The notes under the pieces are model-generated. The model saw only the letters and a list, made by a program, of their open reading frames with translations, was not told where the DNA came from and ran no database searches. Of a DNA stretch of 64,000 bases, positions 47,340 to 58,600 are shown in pieces (the stretch's first letter is position 1; each line of letters opens with the position of its first letter). Source of the stretch: Episyrphus balteatus (lineage: Eukaryota > Arthropoda > Insecta > Diptera > Syrphidae); the NCBI RefSeq assembly GCF_945859705.1, contig NC_079137.1:55274552-55338551 (forward strand), written 5' to 3'. A program made the translations under genes and the position numbers.

Positions 47340-49911
47340 CATTTTAGTTTAGTTTATTTTCATCAATTTGAGAATATCTCTTTTAGATTACATTAAGTTA
47401 AAATAATAATAATATAGAAGATTAGAGTAAAGAAATAAAAAATATATACAGATAGGTACATAATAAATAGCAAACAATTAAAATATCAAAATAAAAAAAC
47501 AAAAATAAAATATAACAAATAACTAATTTAACATTAATATCGACATAAGATTCTTTTTAAACGTATCTCTAGAGCATTGCATACAAATGTCAATGAGATC
47601 AATAACAACATTGGTTTCTCTGATGCAACGATTAATTGGTTCATTTCTTCCATAATTATACCTTGAAAAGGTCTCCGTGAGGTGAAAACCTACACGAAGG
47701 CTCCTGCAAGGAAAGTAAAAGTTAATTCGCTCGAGTAAATAGGGACAGCTAATGTGGCTATTGATTAAATCTTTTACCAACATAATTGAAAAATATCTCC
47801 TTCTGATCTCAAGCGATTGCATACCAAAGAGCAGACATCTAACATTATATTGGGGCTTTACAATATTCCAATTTAATTTATAAAAACAGTATCTAGTAAA
47901 ACTTTTTTGAATTCTTTCAATCCTATGCGAATGAGAATCATAGTATGGATTCCAAACCACGCAACAGTACTCCAGAGTTGACCTAACAAAGGCTATATAA
48001 AGAGATCTAAGTGCAAAAGAATCCGAGAACTCTTTAGTGTTTCTTTTCAAAAATCCCAACATCTTATACGCTTTGTTTACCATATAATCAAAGTGATAAG
48101 TAAATGAGAACCGCTGATCTAAAATTATTCCCAAATCTTTTTTTTGACACACTTTTTCTAATATAATATTATTTATAGCATAGTCATATTCAAATGGAAC
48201 GTTTTTTCTTGTACATATAAAGGTTTGACATTTAGAGACATTCAAAAAAAGAAGATTATTACTGCACCATAACGCTAGACTAGATAAATCATCTTGCAAC
48301 AAGTAACAATCTATTGGAGATTTTATAGTTTTGAATATTTTGATATCGTCGGCATATAATAAGCAATTGGAAAACTCAAAGATGTCTGGAATATCATTAA
48401 TGAAGAGGTTGAACAATAAAGGACCGATATGGCTGCCTTGAGGCACACCCGAGGTTACTTTTATAGATTTTGAAACAGATTCATTTACCCTTACAAACTG
48501 GATCCGATTAGTGAGATAGGAACATATCCAATTCAAAAATGCGGAATGGAAACCAAGCTTGGACAGTTTGTATATCAGGATTTCATGATTGACCCTATCG
48601 AATGCTTTGGCAAAATCTGTAAAAACGATATCGGTCTGAAGCCCATTTTCAAATCCCCTGAGCACTGAATCACATAAGATAATGAGATTTGTCGACGTAG
48701 ATCTCCCCGACACAAAACCATGTTGATAATCACAGATGAGTTGTTTGGTGATAGAATTTAGTTTAACACATACAATTTTTTCAAATGTTTTAGGAATAAT
48801 GGACAGTTTACATATCGGACGATAGTTAATAATTTTTTGTTTTGGTCCAGATTTGAAAATCGGAGTTATGTAAGATGTTTTCCACTCATCTATAAATTGA
48901 CCTGTTCTTAAAGATGTATTGAAAATGAACCATAAGGGCAGCGCAAGGGATGTTGCACATTTACGAATGACCTTAGGAGATATGGAATCTGGGCCTACAC
49001 CTTTATTTTCATCAATCTCATTCAACGCTTCTAATACTTCTGATAAACTTAACTGAATAATCCCTAAATCAACCACATTAGTGGGAGAAAAATCAGGCAG
49101 CTTAATAGGAACAGTAGCTGAATAAACCGATTCGAAATAATCAGCGAAAAGATTGCATATGGTTGGCAAATCACTAGATATCGTACCGGAAAACTCCATA
49201 CAATTTGGTATTCCAGTCGATTTTCTTTTGGAGTTGATAAAATTCCAAAAACTCTTGCTATCTTTTTTGACTTTAGATTCAGCAGTTGTTACAAATTTAT
49301 CATATAAAAATTTATTCAAAACATCAAACGATTTTTGAATTTTTAGATAGCTCTGACTGTGTATTAAGTTATTCGGATCTTTCTTATATCGTTTATATGC
49401 CTTATTTTTCATATTTTTAAGATTACACAACCTATTGTTGAACCATGGTGGGTTGGAATTCTTTTTGCTAATTTTCTTAGGAATAAAAATGTCAGATGCC
49501 TGTTTCAGGTAAGATTTAAAAGTCATAAACGCTTGAGTCAGATCTTGACTCTTTAGAATAATTTCCCATGGTATAGAGCTTAAATAAGCATTCATTGCAT
49601 CAAAGTTACCATGCTTGTAATCGTAAAACTTTACATTTTCTTTACTAGTTGGTATATAAACTAAGATCTTACACTCTATTAGTAGGCAAAAATGATGCTG
49701 TGAATTTTCAACTGCAGGACAGTCAACTTTATCGATTTTTGCTTCTAATTCATTATCAACGAATACTAAATCCAATATACGATTTAATAAGTTTGGTATA
49801 TTATTAAGTTGCAATAAGTTAAACTGACTATAAAAATCAATTACTAAACTTTCAATTTCGGTGTTTACATCAATTTTCACAATTATGTTAATTGTGAAAA
49901 TATAAACAAAG
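47340..49911 (-). mobile_element. 5'-truncated non-LTR retrotransposon (jockey/CR1 group)
   Basis: The element runs on the minus strand. Its coding region ends at 47523, a short AT-rich 3' UTR follows, and the likely tail is a run of TAAA/TAAAC units near 47345-47365. The 5' end is lost: at about 49911 the sequence changes abruptly into a repeat whose inverted copy at 51.84-52.16 kb continues differently. 5' truncation is normal for target-primed reverse transcription. I could not find a target-site duplication. Confidence 0.8.
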
Positions 49912-49958
49912 CACGGTGGTCTTGAAAAGGCGGCAGGTTTTATAAAAATGGATCCCAA
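47523..49958 (-). CDS. Endonuclease (C-terminal part) and reverse transcriptase of a non-LTR retrotransposon
   Basis: This 811-codon frame encodes ORF2-type reverse transcriptase, which copies element RNA at a nicked chromosomal site. The first 16 or so residues read the flanking repeat. Residues 61-69 (ILDLVFVDN) and about 85-95 are the end of an exonuclease-endonuclease-phosphatase domain; SQHH stands where most relatives have SDH. RT landmarks in order: WKTSYITPIFKSG 359-371, NYRPI 378-382, FTDFAKAFD 446-454 with catalytic Asp448, SGVPQGS 503-509, YADD 535-538 with Asp537/538. The C-terminal region is Cys/Arg-rich. There are no stops or frameshifts, so RT is intact, but most of the endonuclease and any ORF1 are missing, so it is dead on its own. 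The group assignment (jockey/CR1) is from motif style. Confidence 0.9.
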   Translation of the reverse strand: MGSIFIKPAAFSRPPCFVYIFTINIIVKIDVNTEIESLVIDFYSQFNLLQLNNIPNLLNRILDLVFVDNELEAKIDKVDCPAVENSQHHFCLLIECKILVYIPTSKENVKFYDYKHGNFDAMNAYLSSIPWEIILKSQDLTQAFMTFKSYLKQASDIFIPKKISKKNSNPPWFNNRLCNLKNMKNKAYKRYKKDPNNLIHSQSYLKIQKSFDVLNKFLYDKFVTTAESKVKKDSKSFWNFINSKRKSTGIPNCMEFSGTISSDLPTICNLFADYFESVYSATVPIKLPDFSPTNVVDLGIIQLSLSEVLEALNEIDENKGVGPDSISPKVIRKCATSLALPLWFIFNTSLRTGQFIDEWKTSYITPIFKSGPKQKIINYRPICKLSIIPKTFEKIVCVKLNSITKQLICDYQHGFVSGRSTSTNLIILCDSVLRGFENGLQTDIVFTDFAKAFDRVNHEILIYKLSKLGFHSAFLNWICSYLTNRIQFVRVNESVSKSIKVTSGVPQGSHIGPLLFNLFINDIPDIFEFSNCLLYADDIKIFKTIKSPIDCYLLQDDLSSLALWCSNNLLFLNVSKCQTFICTRKNVPFEYDYAINNIILEKVCQKKDLGIILDQRFSFTYHFDYMVNKAYKMLGFLKRNTKEFSDSFALRSLYIAFVRSTLEYCCVVWNPYYDSHSHRIERIQKSFTRYCFYKLNWNIVKPQYNVRCLLFGMQSLEIRRRYFSIMLVKDLINSHISCPYLLERINFYFPCRSLRVGFHLTETFSRYNYGRNEPINRCIRETNVVIDLIDICMQCSRDTFKKNLMSILMLN

Positions 49959-50310
49959 AAGTAATGCTGCAGATTTGTTCGATATGATCTCAGGATTCCA
50001 AATTTGTAAATTTCAAAATCGTACCTGATCCCTTTTTTGAGTTACAGGCATTATACGTATATATACATTTGACTTAGAATGGGGGAAAAAAATTAAACAA
50101 AAAACAAAAGAACATTATAATGTAATATACCTTTTTGGAAAGCTAAAATAAACTCCTTGAATTTGATGTTTATTTGAAGTTAATTGAGTAAATAGTTTTT
50201 GAGAAATTTAATTTCAAATTCAAAATTAAAAAAGAAAATAATTTTTTGTATTTAAGTTAATTTTTTTTTTAATTTGAAGTTTTTTTTTTCAAAATTGACT
50301 GTTCTATTTA

Positions 50311-50740
50311 GAGCCGATTTTTCCATCTTCTAATAAACAGTCAGTTAACTGTTCGACAAATAAATTTATTAGGCTCATAAACAATCGGATAATAACATTA
50401 AATTTTGCAATCAAAAATAATTTATTCTACAGAATAACAAAAAAAAATTGTCAAATTCAATAATATTCAAAACTAAACTTCTTTTTTATTTATAATTGTT
50501 TTTGTTTTCTTGTGTTCCTCTGTATTCTTTGTCAAAATTATTTCAAAGCAGCTTTGACAATTGACACAGTATTTTTATTGATATTATTCCTTAGAATAAT
50601 TTTTATTCGTCTCTGAAAGAAGCAGATAGTTTTATTCATGGGAATAAGCTATATCTGCCTGTTGAAAAAATGATTTTTTTCTCTATCAGGAGAATAAGTA
50701 CTAACTGACTGTTTAACTGACTGTTGAAAAATTGGCCCTT
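50311..50740. mobile_element. MITE M, copy 1
   Basis: About 430 bp. Imperfect terminal inverted repeats: gagccgatttttccatcttc at the left, and at the right the reverse complement of gggccaatttttcaacagtc. Each end is followed by CAGTTAA-type words repeated twice (cagtcagttaactg; cagttaaacagtcagtta). The interior has TTATTCCTWAGAATAA words. No coding frame. It is an inverted copy of the next entry. Confidence 0.65.
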
Positions 50741-50892
50741 AGTTCTTTAACAAATCCTTAAAAATAAATGCAAAAAACTATTCTAGTTTTTCAAAAATGG
50801 AAAAAAAGATTATATTTGTTTTATTTGTTCCTAGAGAAAAAATTATACAATGGTTATTTAATCAACAGATTTGTAAGTTCTAATCACACTTA

Positions 50893-51328
50893 GGGCCAAT
50901 TTTTCAATAGTCAGTTAAACAGTCAGTTAGTACTTATTCCTAAGGATAGAGAAAAAATCAATTTTTCAACAGGCAGATATAGCTTATTCCTAAGAATAAA
51001 TCTATCTGCTTCTTTCAGAGATGAATAAAATTATTCTAAGGAATAATCTCAATAAAAATATTGTGTCAGTTGTCAAAGCTGTTTTGAAAGAATTTTGAAA
51101 AAAATACAGTGGAAAACAAGAAAACAAAAACAATCATGTATAAAAATGACGTTTAATTTTAAATATTTTTGAATTTGACAATTTTTTTTTGTTATTATTA
51201 TTATATTATTATTATAAATTATTCTTGATTTAAAAATTCAATGTTTTTATCTGATTGTTTATGAGCCTAATAACTTTATTCGTCGAACAGTTAACTGACT
51301 GTTTATTAGAAGATTGAAAAATTGGCTC
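50893..51328. mobile_element. MITE M, copy 2 (opposite orientation)
   Basis: About 436 bp, with ends gggccaatttttcaatagtc and ttgaaaaattggctc. Outside these the flanks cacactta and ttagtgtg are also inverted, so the terminal repeat may be longer. It matches copy 1 on the other strand along its whole length. Confidence 0.65.
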
Positions 51329-52162
51329 TTAGTGTGACTAAGAATCAACCCCAAGAACGTAGTGGTATTTTGGCTCCTTTTTTGAGGTTTTGTGTTCTAT
51401 CATTTCTGGTGTTTTTTTTAATGTTTTTTTTTTGCCATTTTTAGAGTTTTGTATTTTTTTTTTATTTTTATATTTTTTAAATTATTTTAATAACGTTCTG
51501 AATATTTCAGGACCATTTTTGAAATGTAAGAGTTATATATTACGTATATCATAAAAATATCCCACATAACATAGATTTCAGGACAGCTAAGGTCCTGATC
51601 AGCAGCGTGTTACAGTGACCTTTTTTTCCAATTGATTTGAGGCTAATTCTTTTTTTATTTAAAAAAAATTTAAAAATAGCTAAAAACAAATTTGGAGAAA
51701 AGATACATTTTTCCTTAAATCTTAAAAACTAAGATTTCTACTTTTAAACATGCGGTTTTTTGTTTTTGACTTAAAATCAATGAGAGCATTGATTTGTGTA
51801 AAAAAAATGTACCCTTTATTAAAAAATTTTTTTTTAGAATAATAACTTTAAAATTAAATTTCTCAAAAACTATTTACTCAATCAACTTCAAATAAACATC
51901 AAATTTAAGCTTAAATATACTCCATTTAAGCTTTCCAAAAAGGTATAGGACATTATAATGTGCTTTTGTTTTTTGTTTAATTTTTTTTCCCCCATTCTAA
52001 GTCAAATGTATATATATGTATAATGCCTGTAACTCAAAAAGGGGATTAGGTACGATTTTGAAATTAACAAATTTGGAATCCTGAGATCATTTCGAACAAA
52101 TCTGCATCATTACTTTTGGGATCCATTTTTATAAACCCTGCCGCGTTTTCAAGACCACCGTG

Positions 52163-54585
52163 AAAGTCTAAGTGACCATTTATTAAAAAAAAAAAAAAAT
52201 TTAACATTTTTTTTTTTTACTTTCACTGTTTAATTCTAAAAGTTCCATTATCTCAGTTGATGTTTAAGCTGGTATAAACATTTTAAAAACATGATTCGAT
52301 AAAGTCTATTTTGATAAAAAATTGAATGAAAGCACTAGCCCAAAACATTAAGATTCAGTTCGAAAGTATTATAAAGAAGACCCGAGTAATGCTAGAAAAA
52401 TTAAGATATGTATTTACATAAATTTATTCTTTGAAACATAAAATTGTACAAAATTAGAGATATTTAGCATACAAAATAATAAATTCATGAATCATGATGA
52501 TGGATTGTGACAAGGAGATAGTAGGTAGGTTATTTATGATTTTTTTGTTGTTGAGCAACTTTGATTTTCTGTTCAAAATTCTGGGCAAATATTACGTCAG
52601 TAACTAAATTACTTTTCCTTATATGCCTGTATAAGGTAGTTATATGTAAAATAAAGGACTAAGTCGCACGTACTTCTACTTACATATCGCTGGCTGAGAA
52701 TTATAGGGTTGTATGTCAACTCACCTTAGTTTTGAGAAAATCGATCTCAAAGTTTTTTAAGGCTGGTTTTCGGATAAAATAGTTACATAGCAGTAAAGTA
52801 TTGATGCAATCTTATAAAGAACCCTAAAAAATCATAAAACCATGAAAAAAAACATTAATTTCACCAGAAAAAAGGATTCTATGAGCATTTTTTTAAAATG
52901 ACATAGAACCTTTTTATGAAAAAGTTTGTAAAAAAATTTGAAAAAGGTTCTATGTTCAACATATAACCTTATAGTTATAAAGAGCTTACATGTAATAAAT
53001 GGATTTTATATGAAAAAAAAAACTAACTTCATCGTGAAATAGGCTTTGATTTAATTTAATTTTATTTAAGTTTTGCACAAAACAGTCAAATTCTATTTTA
53101 AATAACAGAAAAAAATACCACAAATCACGTTGTTGCATTTATAGAAAACAACAATTCCTGCTTTTGTTGAATTAGGTACCTACACAGAAAAAAGGCATGC
53201 TAAAAACAATTAGAATTTGTATTAAATCAATCGGATTTTGGCATTCTTTTTTGCCAAAAAGACAGTCGTCTTAAAACAGTCATCTTCGGTGCAAAATGTA
53301 TGCCAAAAAAATATTAAAAGTTTGTTTAATATTTTAATTTTAATAAAAATGCACATAAAATTATTAAAAAAAATCATTTCAATCTTAGTAGGTATCTACA
53401 CTTAAATTTTCTTTAAAAGTAAATTCTTGTTAAAATGAAGTTCACTTTGATTTTAGCTAAGTTTAAACAAATTTTACTTATTTTTATTAGAAATCTTATT
53501 AATTTAAGAGGATTGGATTTTAGAGGAGTATCATCTTGGTTCTAAGTGCCTTCTTTGTCTCCATGCATAACGTAAGTAAATTTGCTTCAAGTTAAAAAAA
53601 AAGTTTTATTCGATGAAACTATTAATAGAAATAAACTAATATAATTGTAAAGATGAATAACGAAGAGTTCACTTCGGTTAGTAGAGTAAAATCTTGACTT
53701 AAAAAAAAAAAATACTCAATTTTCCAACTAAATACAACTAAAAATTAGTTAATTTTTTGTTTAATATTTTTGTTTTTTGGGTACTAAGGTATAAAGCTGA
53801 ATCTCGTTTGCTTTATTCTAGTATATCTTGCCATCGGATTTATAGGTTTGTCCGAAGGTACTTTTTAGGTACTTTTTGAGTTTTGACTTCTTTTGTTTTA
53901 AGTTAAGGAATCTAAGTATTTCTTTAACTTTTGGTTTATTAATACGAACTATGAAATTCCCAACCTCGATTATGAAAAAAAAGTTTTCAAAAAATCACTT
54001 CCAATTCTTGATACACAAAAAACATTACTCTAATTTAATTATGATGGAAGAATAGAGTACAGAACGAGATACAAAAATTCTTTGCTGTTTAGCAAAAGCC
54101 CAAGAGTGAAATCCGCTAACTTGATAGTCGATAGTTTATAGTCAAAAACGACGAATTATGGAGCAAAATCGTCGTTTTTGACTGTCAACTTTAGACTATC
54201 AAGTTAGCCGATTCCACACCTGTTGTTCAATACCCGCATCAAAAGATCTTTTATTTTTACTTTAATTAAAAAGAATATCATTTCCAAAGATTTCATTTTG
54301 AAAAATTTGTGTAAAAAAGTTCTATGTAACTTAAATCAATGTATTTTTTTTTAAATAATTTTTCTTATACACAAAATAAAAAAAAAATATATTGGTATTT
54401 CCTTAAAAAAAACAAATTAATCAACACATAAAACAAAGCTTTCATTAAATTTAATTGGTCTCTTTTTTCAAAAACTTGATTTTTCAACTAAAAAAATGTG
54501 GAACTTTTTTTTAACTTCAAAAACGATTTTTTTTTAAATGTCTTAATTTTATCATAAGAGTTACTTAAATATTTTTGAATACAAA
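52163..54585. other. AT-rich non-coding stretch with one hairpin
   Basis: No gene is supported. Phrases such as 'gtcgcacgtactt' at about 52670 recur near 54690, so fragments of the mini-me-like repeats may be present. Around 53180 'cacagaaaaaaggcatgc' looks like a transposon end without a recognised partner. Confidence 0.3.
54106..54218. repeat. Long imperfect hairpin, 40-50 bp arms and 14-nt loop
   Basis: Arms at 54115-54154 and 54169-54208 begin gctaacttgatagtc and end gtcaaaaacgacga, with about six mismatches in the middle. Pairing continues weakly outward for another 8-10 bp. The loop is attatggagcaaaa. The size and imperfect stem resemble a pre-miRNA, but mini-MITEs give the same picture. 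No second copy was seen in this window. Confidence 0.6.
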
Positions 54586-54589
54586 TTAC

Positions 54590-54675
54590 ATTGTATTGTC
54601 ATATGTCTGATTGTTATCTTCGAATTTGTTTTCCAAAGCATTAACTTGCCCTATAAAATCTATATCACAAGTAAA
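54590..54675 (+). repeat. Mini-me-like element, 3' end of a first copy
   Basis: The end aacttgccctataaaatcta, followed by tatcacaagtaaa, is a diverged copy of the end of the 55-kb element (55633-55665), preceded in both by 'ttgttatct' and 'cgaa/cga' T-rich sequence. It therefore marks a separate, older copy. Confidence 0.5.
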
Positions 54676-54689
54676 TAAATTGCAAGACT

Positions 54690-55511
54690 GGGGTCGCACG
54701 TACTTGCTCTTATGCTTAAAGTAACTATAATGTTAAAGCTTTTCATTCAAGAAATTTAAAATTTGATATTTTGAAGAAATTTCATAAGTAGTATAAAAAA
54801 ATTAAATCTGTTTTTATAATTAATTAAACTCCGTTTTAAATTATCTTAAAAAAAATAAAAAATATGCCATTTTATTTCTTGTATAAAAAGGTATTTTTAG
54901 AAAAAAATTTTCGAAAATTGTAGGAGCCGTTTTTTAAAAAAATAATTTTTTATATATAAAAATTTTTTAACATTTAAAAAAAAAAAAGTTGGTATGCCAT
55001 TTTGAAGAAATAATTAATTTACACATAAAAACTAAATTACAAAATTTTTCATTGATTCGTTTTCAAAAAATTGATTTTTCAAAAAAAAATTTTGAAATAT
55101 TTTTAAAAAAACCAAAAATGCGTTTTTTGAAAATTATCTAAAATTTTAATATTATCTTTACTTACACACTTTTGTATAAAAATTTTCATTTAAATCGGGT
55201 TAATGTTGTACGAGATATGCAGAAACGAAAAAAACCGTTCTATGACAGGTACCGTTAATAACGGTACAAAAAATATTTTTTTTATTTAAAAAGTTGGCTA
55301 TTATGTGTAGTACTACACACAAAAATTTTAATCAAAATCGTTAGAGCTGTTTTTGAAAAAAATTAACTTTTCTATTTCCGTTATATGGCAGGTACCGTTA
55401 GTTTTGGTCATACAAAAAAAATTTCAATTTCCCCTCTAGGGAATCACCAAAAACTGCTAACCACCAAGTTTGAAGAAAATCACTTCACTCGTTTAGGCTG
55501 CAGCTCCAGAT

Positions 55512-55544
<33 letters not shown>

Positions 55545-55665
55545 ATTGCCGGACCCACTTTTTTGGCATTCTCCATCATCGTAATGTCATGTAAAATTGT
55601 TATCTCGAGTTCGATTTTTTTTACGAATCCTAAACTTGCCCTATAGTACCTATATCGCAAGTAAA
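54690..55665 (+). mobile_element. Mini-me/DINE-1-like repeat with (GACA)n tract
   Basis: The element ends with a conserved block: a (GACA)n microsatellite at 55514-55544, then attgccggacccactttttt, 'ggcattctccatcatcgta', and a terminal aacttgccctatagtaccta run (55633-55652) to 55665. Diptera mini-me/DINE-1 elements are non-autonomous Helitron relatives that carry a GTCY/GACA-type tetranucleotide array near one end, which fits. It also contains the 'atcaaaatcgttagagc' block of repeat family B and the 'caggtaccgttaataacgg' block seen at 29.5 kb. The left boundary is uncertain. The 64-codon frame on the minus strand is a by-product. Confidence 0.5.
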
Positions 55666-58600
55666 AAAGAGAACATAAAATACCCAATCAATTCACACTA
55701 AATTAAATTTAAAGTTGCCATTTAACAAGGGAATTATAAAATTTGTACACGTTTTGACAGTTTTCTATATTTTAATGGAGACCTTAAAAATAAAGTAGGG
55801 TGAATAAATTGGGACTTAGACAACTTATTTATAGCTTATAAGGCCAAGATAGCAATTTTCCAATAACTGAAGGCTGTTCGTAAGCACTTTGGTACTTCAT
55901 TGACGTTAGTAAAGTACAGTGATTAAACTCAAATAGACCCTGGGAAATTTCGCTATTGGTAAAAGATTGGATTTTAAATTTCTCATAACAACTTGTCTGC
56001 TGAAAGCAAGGACTTCAGACAAATTTTTCTTTTCGACGACGAACTTTCTGACGTGTTTCGGGCAAAGCTCATTTGTTGAGATTTGAAAATACTATGTTCA
56101 AGTTACCTTTACTTTAATTCAGTTTTTAAGGTTTTTATGACCATTATTGAAATTCCAATTGATTTTTGATAAATTAAAAGTGTAAAGACATTCAATTATT
56201 TGAAAATTTTATTATTTGAAATTTTTATCACATAACAACTATACAAATTTAATTTGCAACTAACAATTAAATTCTTACTTCAACAAATTTTCGTGAAAGT
56301 AAATTGTAAACTAGGTACAACCTTTTAAATAAATAATAATATTTTCAAAATTCATTTAGATTTTCTGAGTCCCGTACTTTCTAAACAGTTGCGATTCAAA
56401 GTTAATTATAACAAAAAAAAAAGTTCATTTGCTCACGTTTCAATTGCAAGTCAGACAAAGTATTTTTTATTTCACACTTTCTGCACATTGCAACGAATAA
56501 GAGACAGTGTGTGACAGGTATTTTTCTCCGTCACTTCTTGTGTTAAAATTTCACCTCTTCTTTCGGTGCAAAAATTTCTCAGAGCCCAAATAACGTTCAG
56601 TATTGGTCAATTTCATTTGCTGCCATGATCCTGATGGTCATGGTTCTGGTCCAAAACAGTCTTCTCTCACATTTTTATTCTTCAACAAAACATTCAATAT
56701 CACAGTTTGAAAATGTGTATAGACTTTGTGCCATTGTTTTCATTATAAAGTATAAAGTCTCTCACTGTGTTGCGGAATTGGAATTTCTCAAGAATTTACA
56801 AGCGCCTGTTTAACTCTCATTGCTTCGGTATTCCTATTACGGCGAACAGTCCGATGGTGTGGTTATAGAGTTTGAAAGAAAACGTGGTGCTTGACTAGCA
56901 AACGTGCTTGCACTTTTGTGGTCTATCGATTCGATGAAGAAACGGGACGGGATGGAATAGGATGGTTAAGCAAACAAGGATCACGTAAGCACTTCGCCGG
57001 TACTCAGTACGGATATGTATTGTTTTTCTTTCTTTTTTTTTTGAAAAAAAAAAAAAACTCTGTTAGAAGAAAATACGTAATTAACTGTCATTATTCCAAA
57101 CACGTTAAAACTGCATGTGTTCTTTTGGACTTACAAAAACGGAGGGAGGAAGTCTTCGGACCATATACTCATGCAAACTTCGTCATCATCATCATCAAAC
57201 TTGATGATGTTGATATGTCTCATGTCCACTTTTATAATTGGCCCCTTTTGCCATACCGCGTCCCGCCCGATCAATCAATGACGTCCTTCACACGACTTCA
57301 CCATCTCATTCTGTTGACAAACTATTGCGCTGGGCGTTTTTGCTGGCTTGTCCTTGTCATCATCTGTAGTAAAGAGCCGTCGTCGTCTATACTCTTTTTC
57401 TCATTGTCCATTATTCTTGCGCCACTTTGTCGCTTGTCGATTTTTTATTGCTCGATTATATATATATACGAAGACGAAGCTAGACTATGTATTTCCATTT
57501 AATTCTCGTGTAAATAGTGAATAAATGGTATCATGATGATGGCTGATGGCGGAACATTCACTTTCGAATCCAGGAATTTTGCAGTAATGTATCTGTTTTG
57601 TGTTAGAATTTCAAACATTGCAACATCTAGCAGCAACAGGCTGCTGTCGCATCGTTATTCAAGCAGTTTATTACACTTCATCAATTAAAATTCACTTTGG
57701 CAAGTCGTTGTTGTCTTTTATTCAATTAAATGTAATCATTTAATTTGAAAAAGAACAAAAAAGTTGAATATTATACTTTTAGCAAAGAATCTGCGAAAAG
57801 AAATAAAAATTCAGGGTAAAAGAATCAGAGATGTCGTTTTAAAAAAAATTGGATTAAAGGGTTTAAAAAAAATGAGTATATTTTGAGGAAAGGAGATGCA
57901 AACAAAATGAGGATACTTTAAATCCGACAGCCCTGATTTGTATCATTTGAAATTGAAGATCTTGATTTTTTTATTAATTCCGAATGCGTAGGTATTGAAT
58001 TAGTTTTTGTTAAGTAATAAAAACACACATCCACTTGTAAGACATTTCATAGGTTTTGTAGAATAAAGTCGTCTTTATTAGCAAACTCACGCAGATATTC
58101 GCTTTACTTCTTTCCTTTTTTTTATTTCAATTTAATTATATTACATTTTATACTATAGAAACTAGAGGCGATTTTATGTAATCCTTATTAAAATTTACAT
58201 AGACATTTTTATGTGAAAAAATTGCAAGTTGGATCGTTGATGATAATCATTAAACTTCTTAAGGATAGGATGAAGAACAACTTGAAATTCTACACTCTAA
58301 AGAGTATTAAACAAAATACGATAAGTATAAAAATGAAAATAAATAAGAAACATTTAAGAACTTTTATTTTCATCTGATTGCTTACATCGGATAAGTATTT
58401 GAATGTAAATGGACATGTTATTACAGTGCAAAAGGAGTTTAATTTAACTTTATAAATTTTAAAGAGGTGGGTATAGATTTTATTGTAAAAATTTATTTTA
58501 TTCACACAAACCAGATTTTATTCAATTGGTTAGGCTTAACAATACCTAACCAATTTACAAAAATCTTCTATTTTAAGTATTTTTTTATTTCTTTTAATAT

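Larger units (their letters stand above)
49912..52162. repeat. Nested inverted-repeat block
   Basis: The outer arms 49912-50235 and about 51835-52162 are inverted copies (shared: ccaccgtg/cacggtgg ends, 'acttttgggatccattttta', 'cattctaagtcaaatgtat'), with moderate divergence. Within them sit two opposed copies of MITE M at 50311-50740 and 50893-51328. The right half has about 500 bp (51329-51835) not matched on the left. The block lies directly next to the truncated retrotransposon. It may be two head-to-head composite elements or one foldback element with later changes. Confidence 0.7.

Noticed and set aside
49153..49338. 61-codon plus-strand frame inside the retrotransposon
   Set aside because: It is a shadow of the reverse transcriptase frame on the minus strand.
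56891..57502. 203-codon plus-strand open frame
   Set aside because: It starts at a TTG rather than ATG, runs through homopolymer tracts (poly-F and poly-K), and has no domain-like composition.
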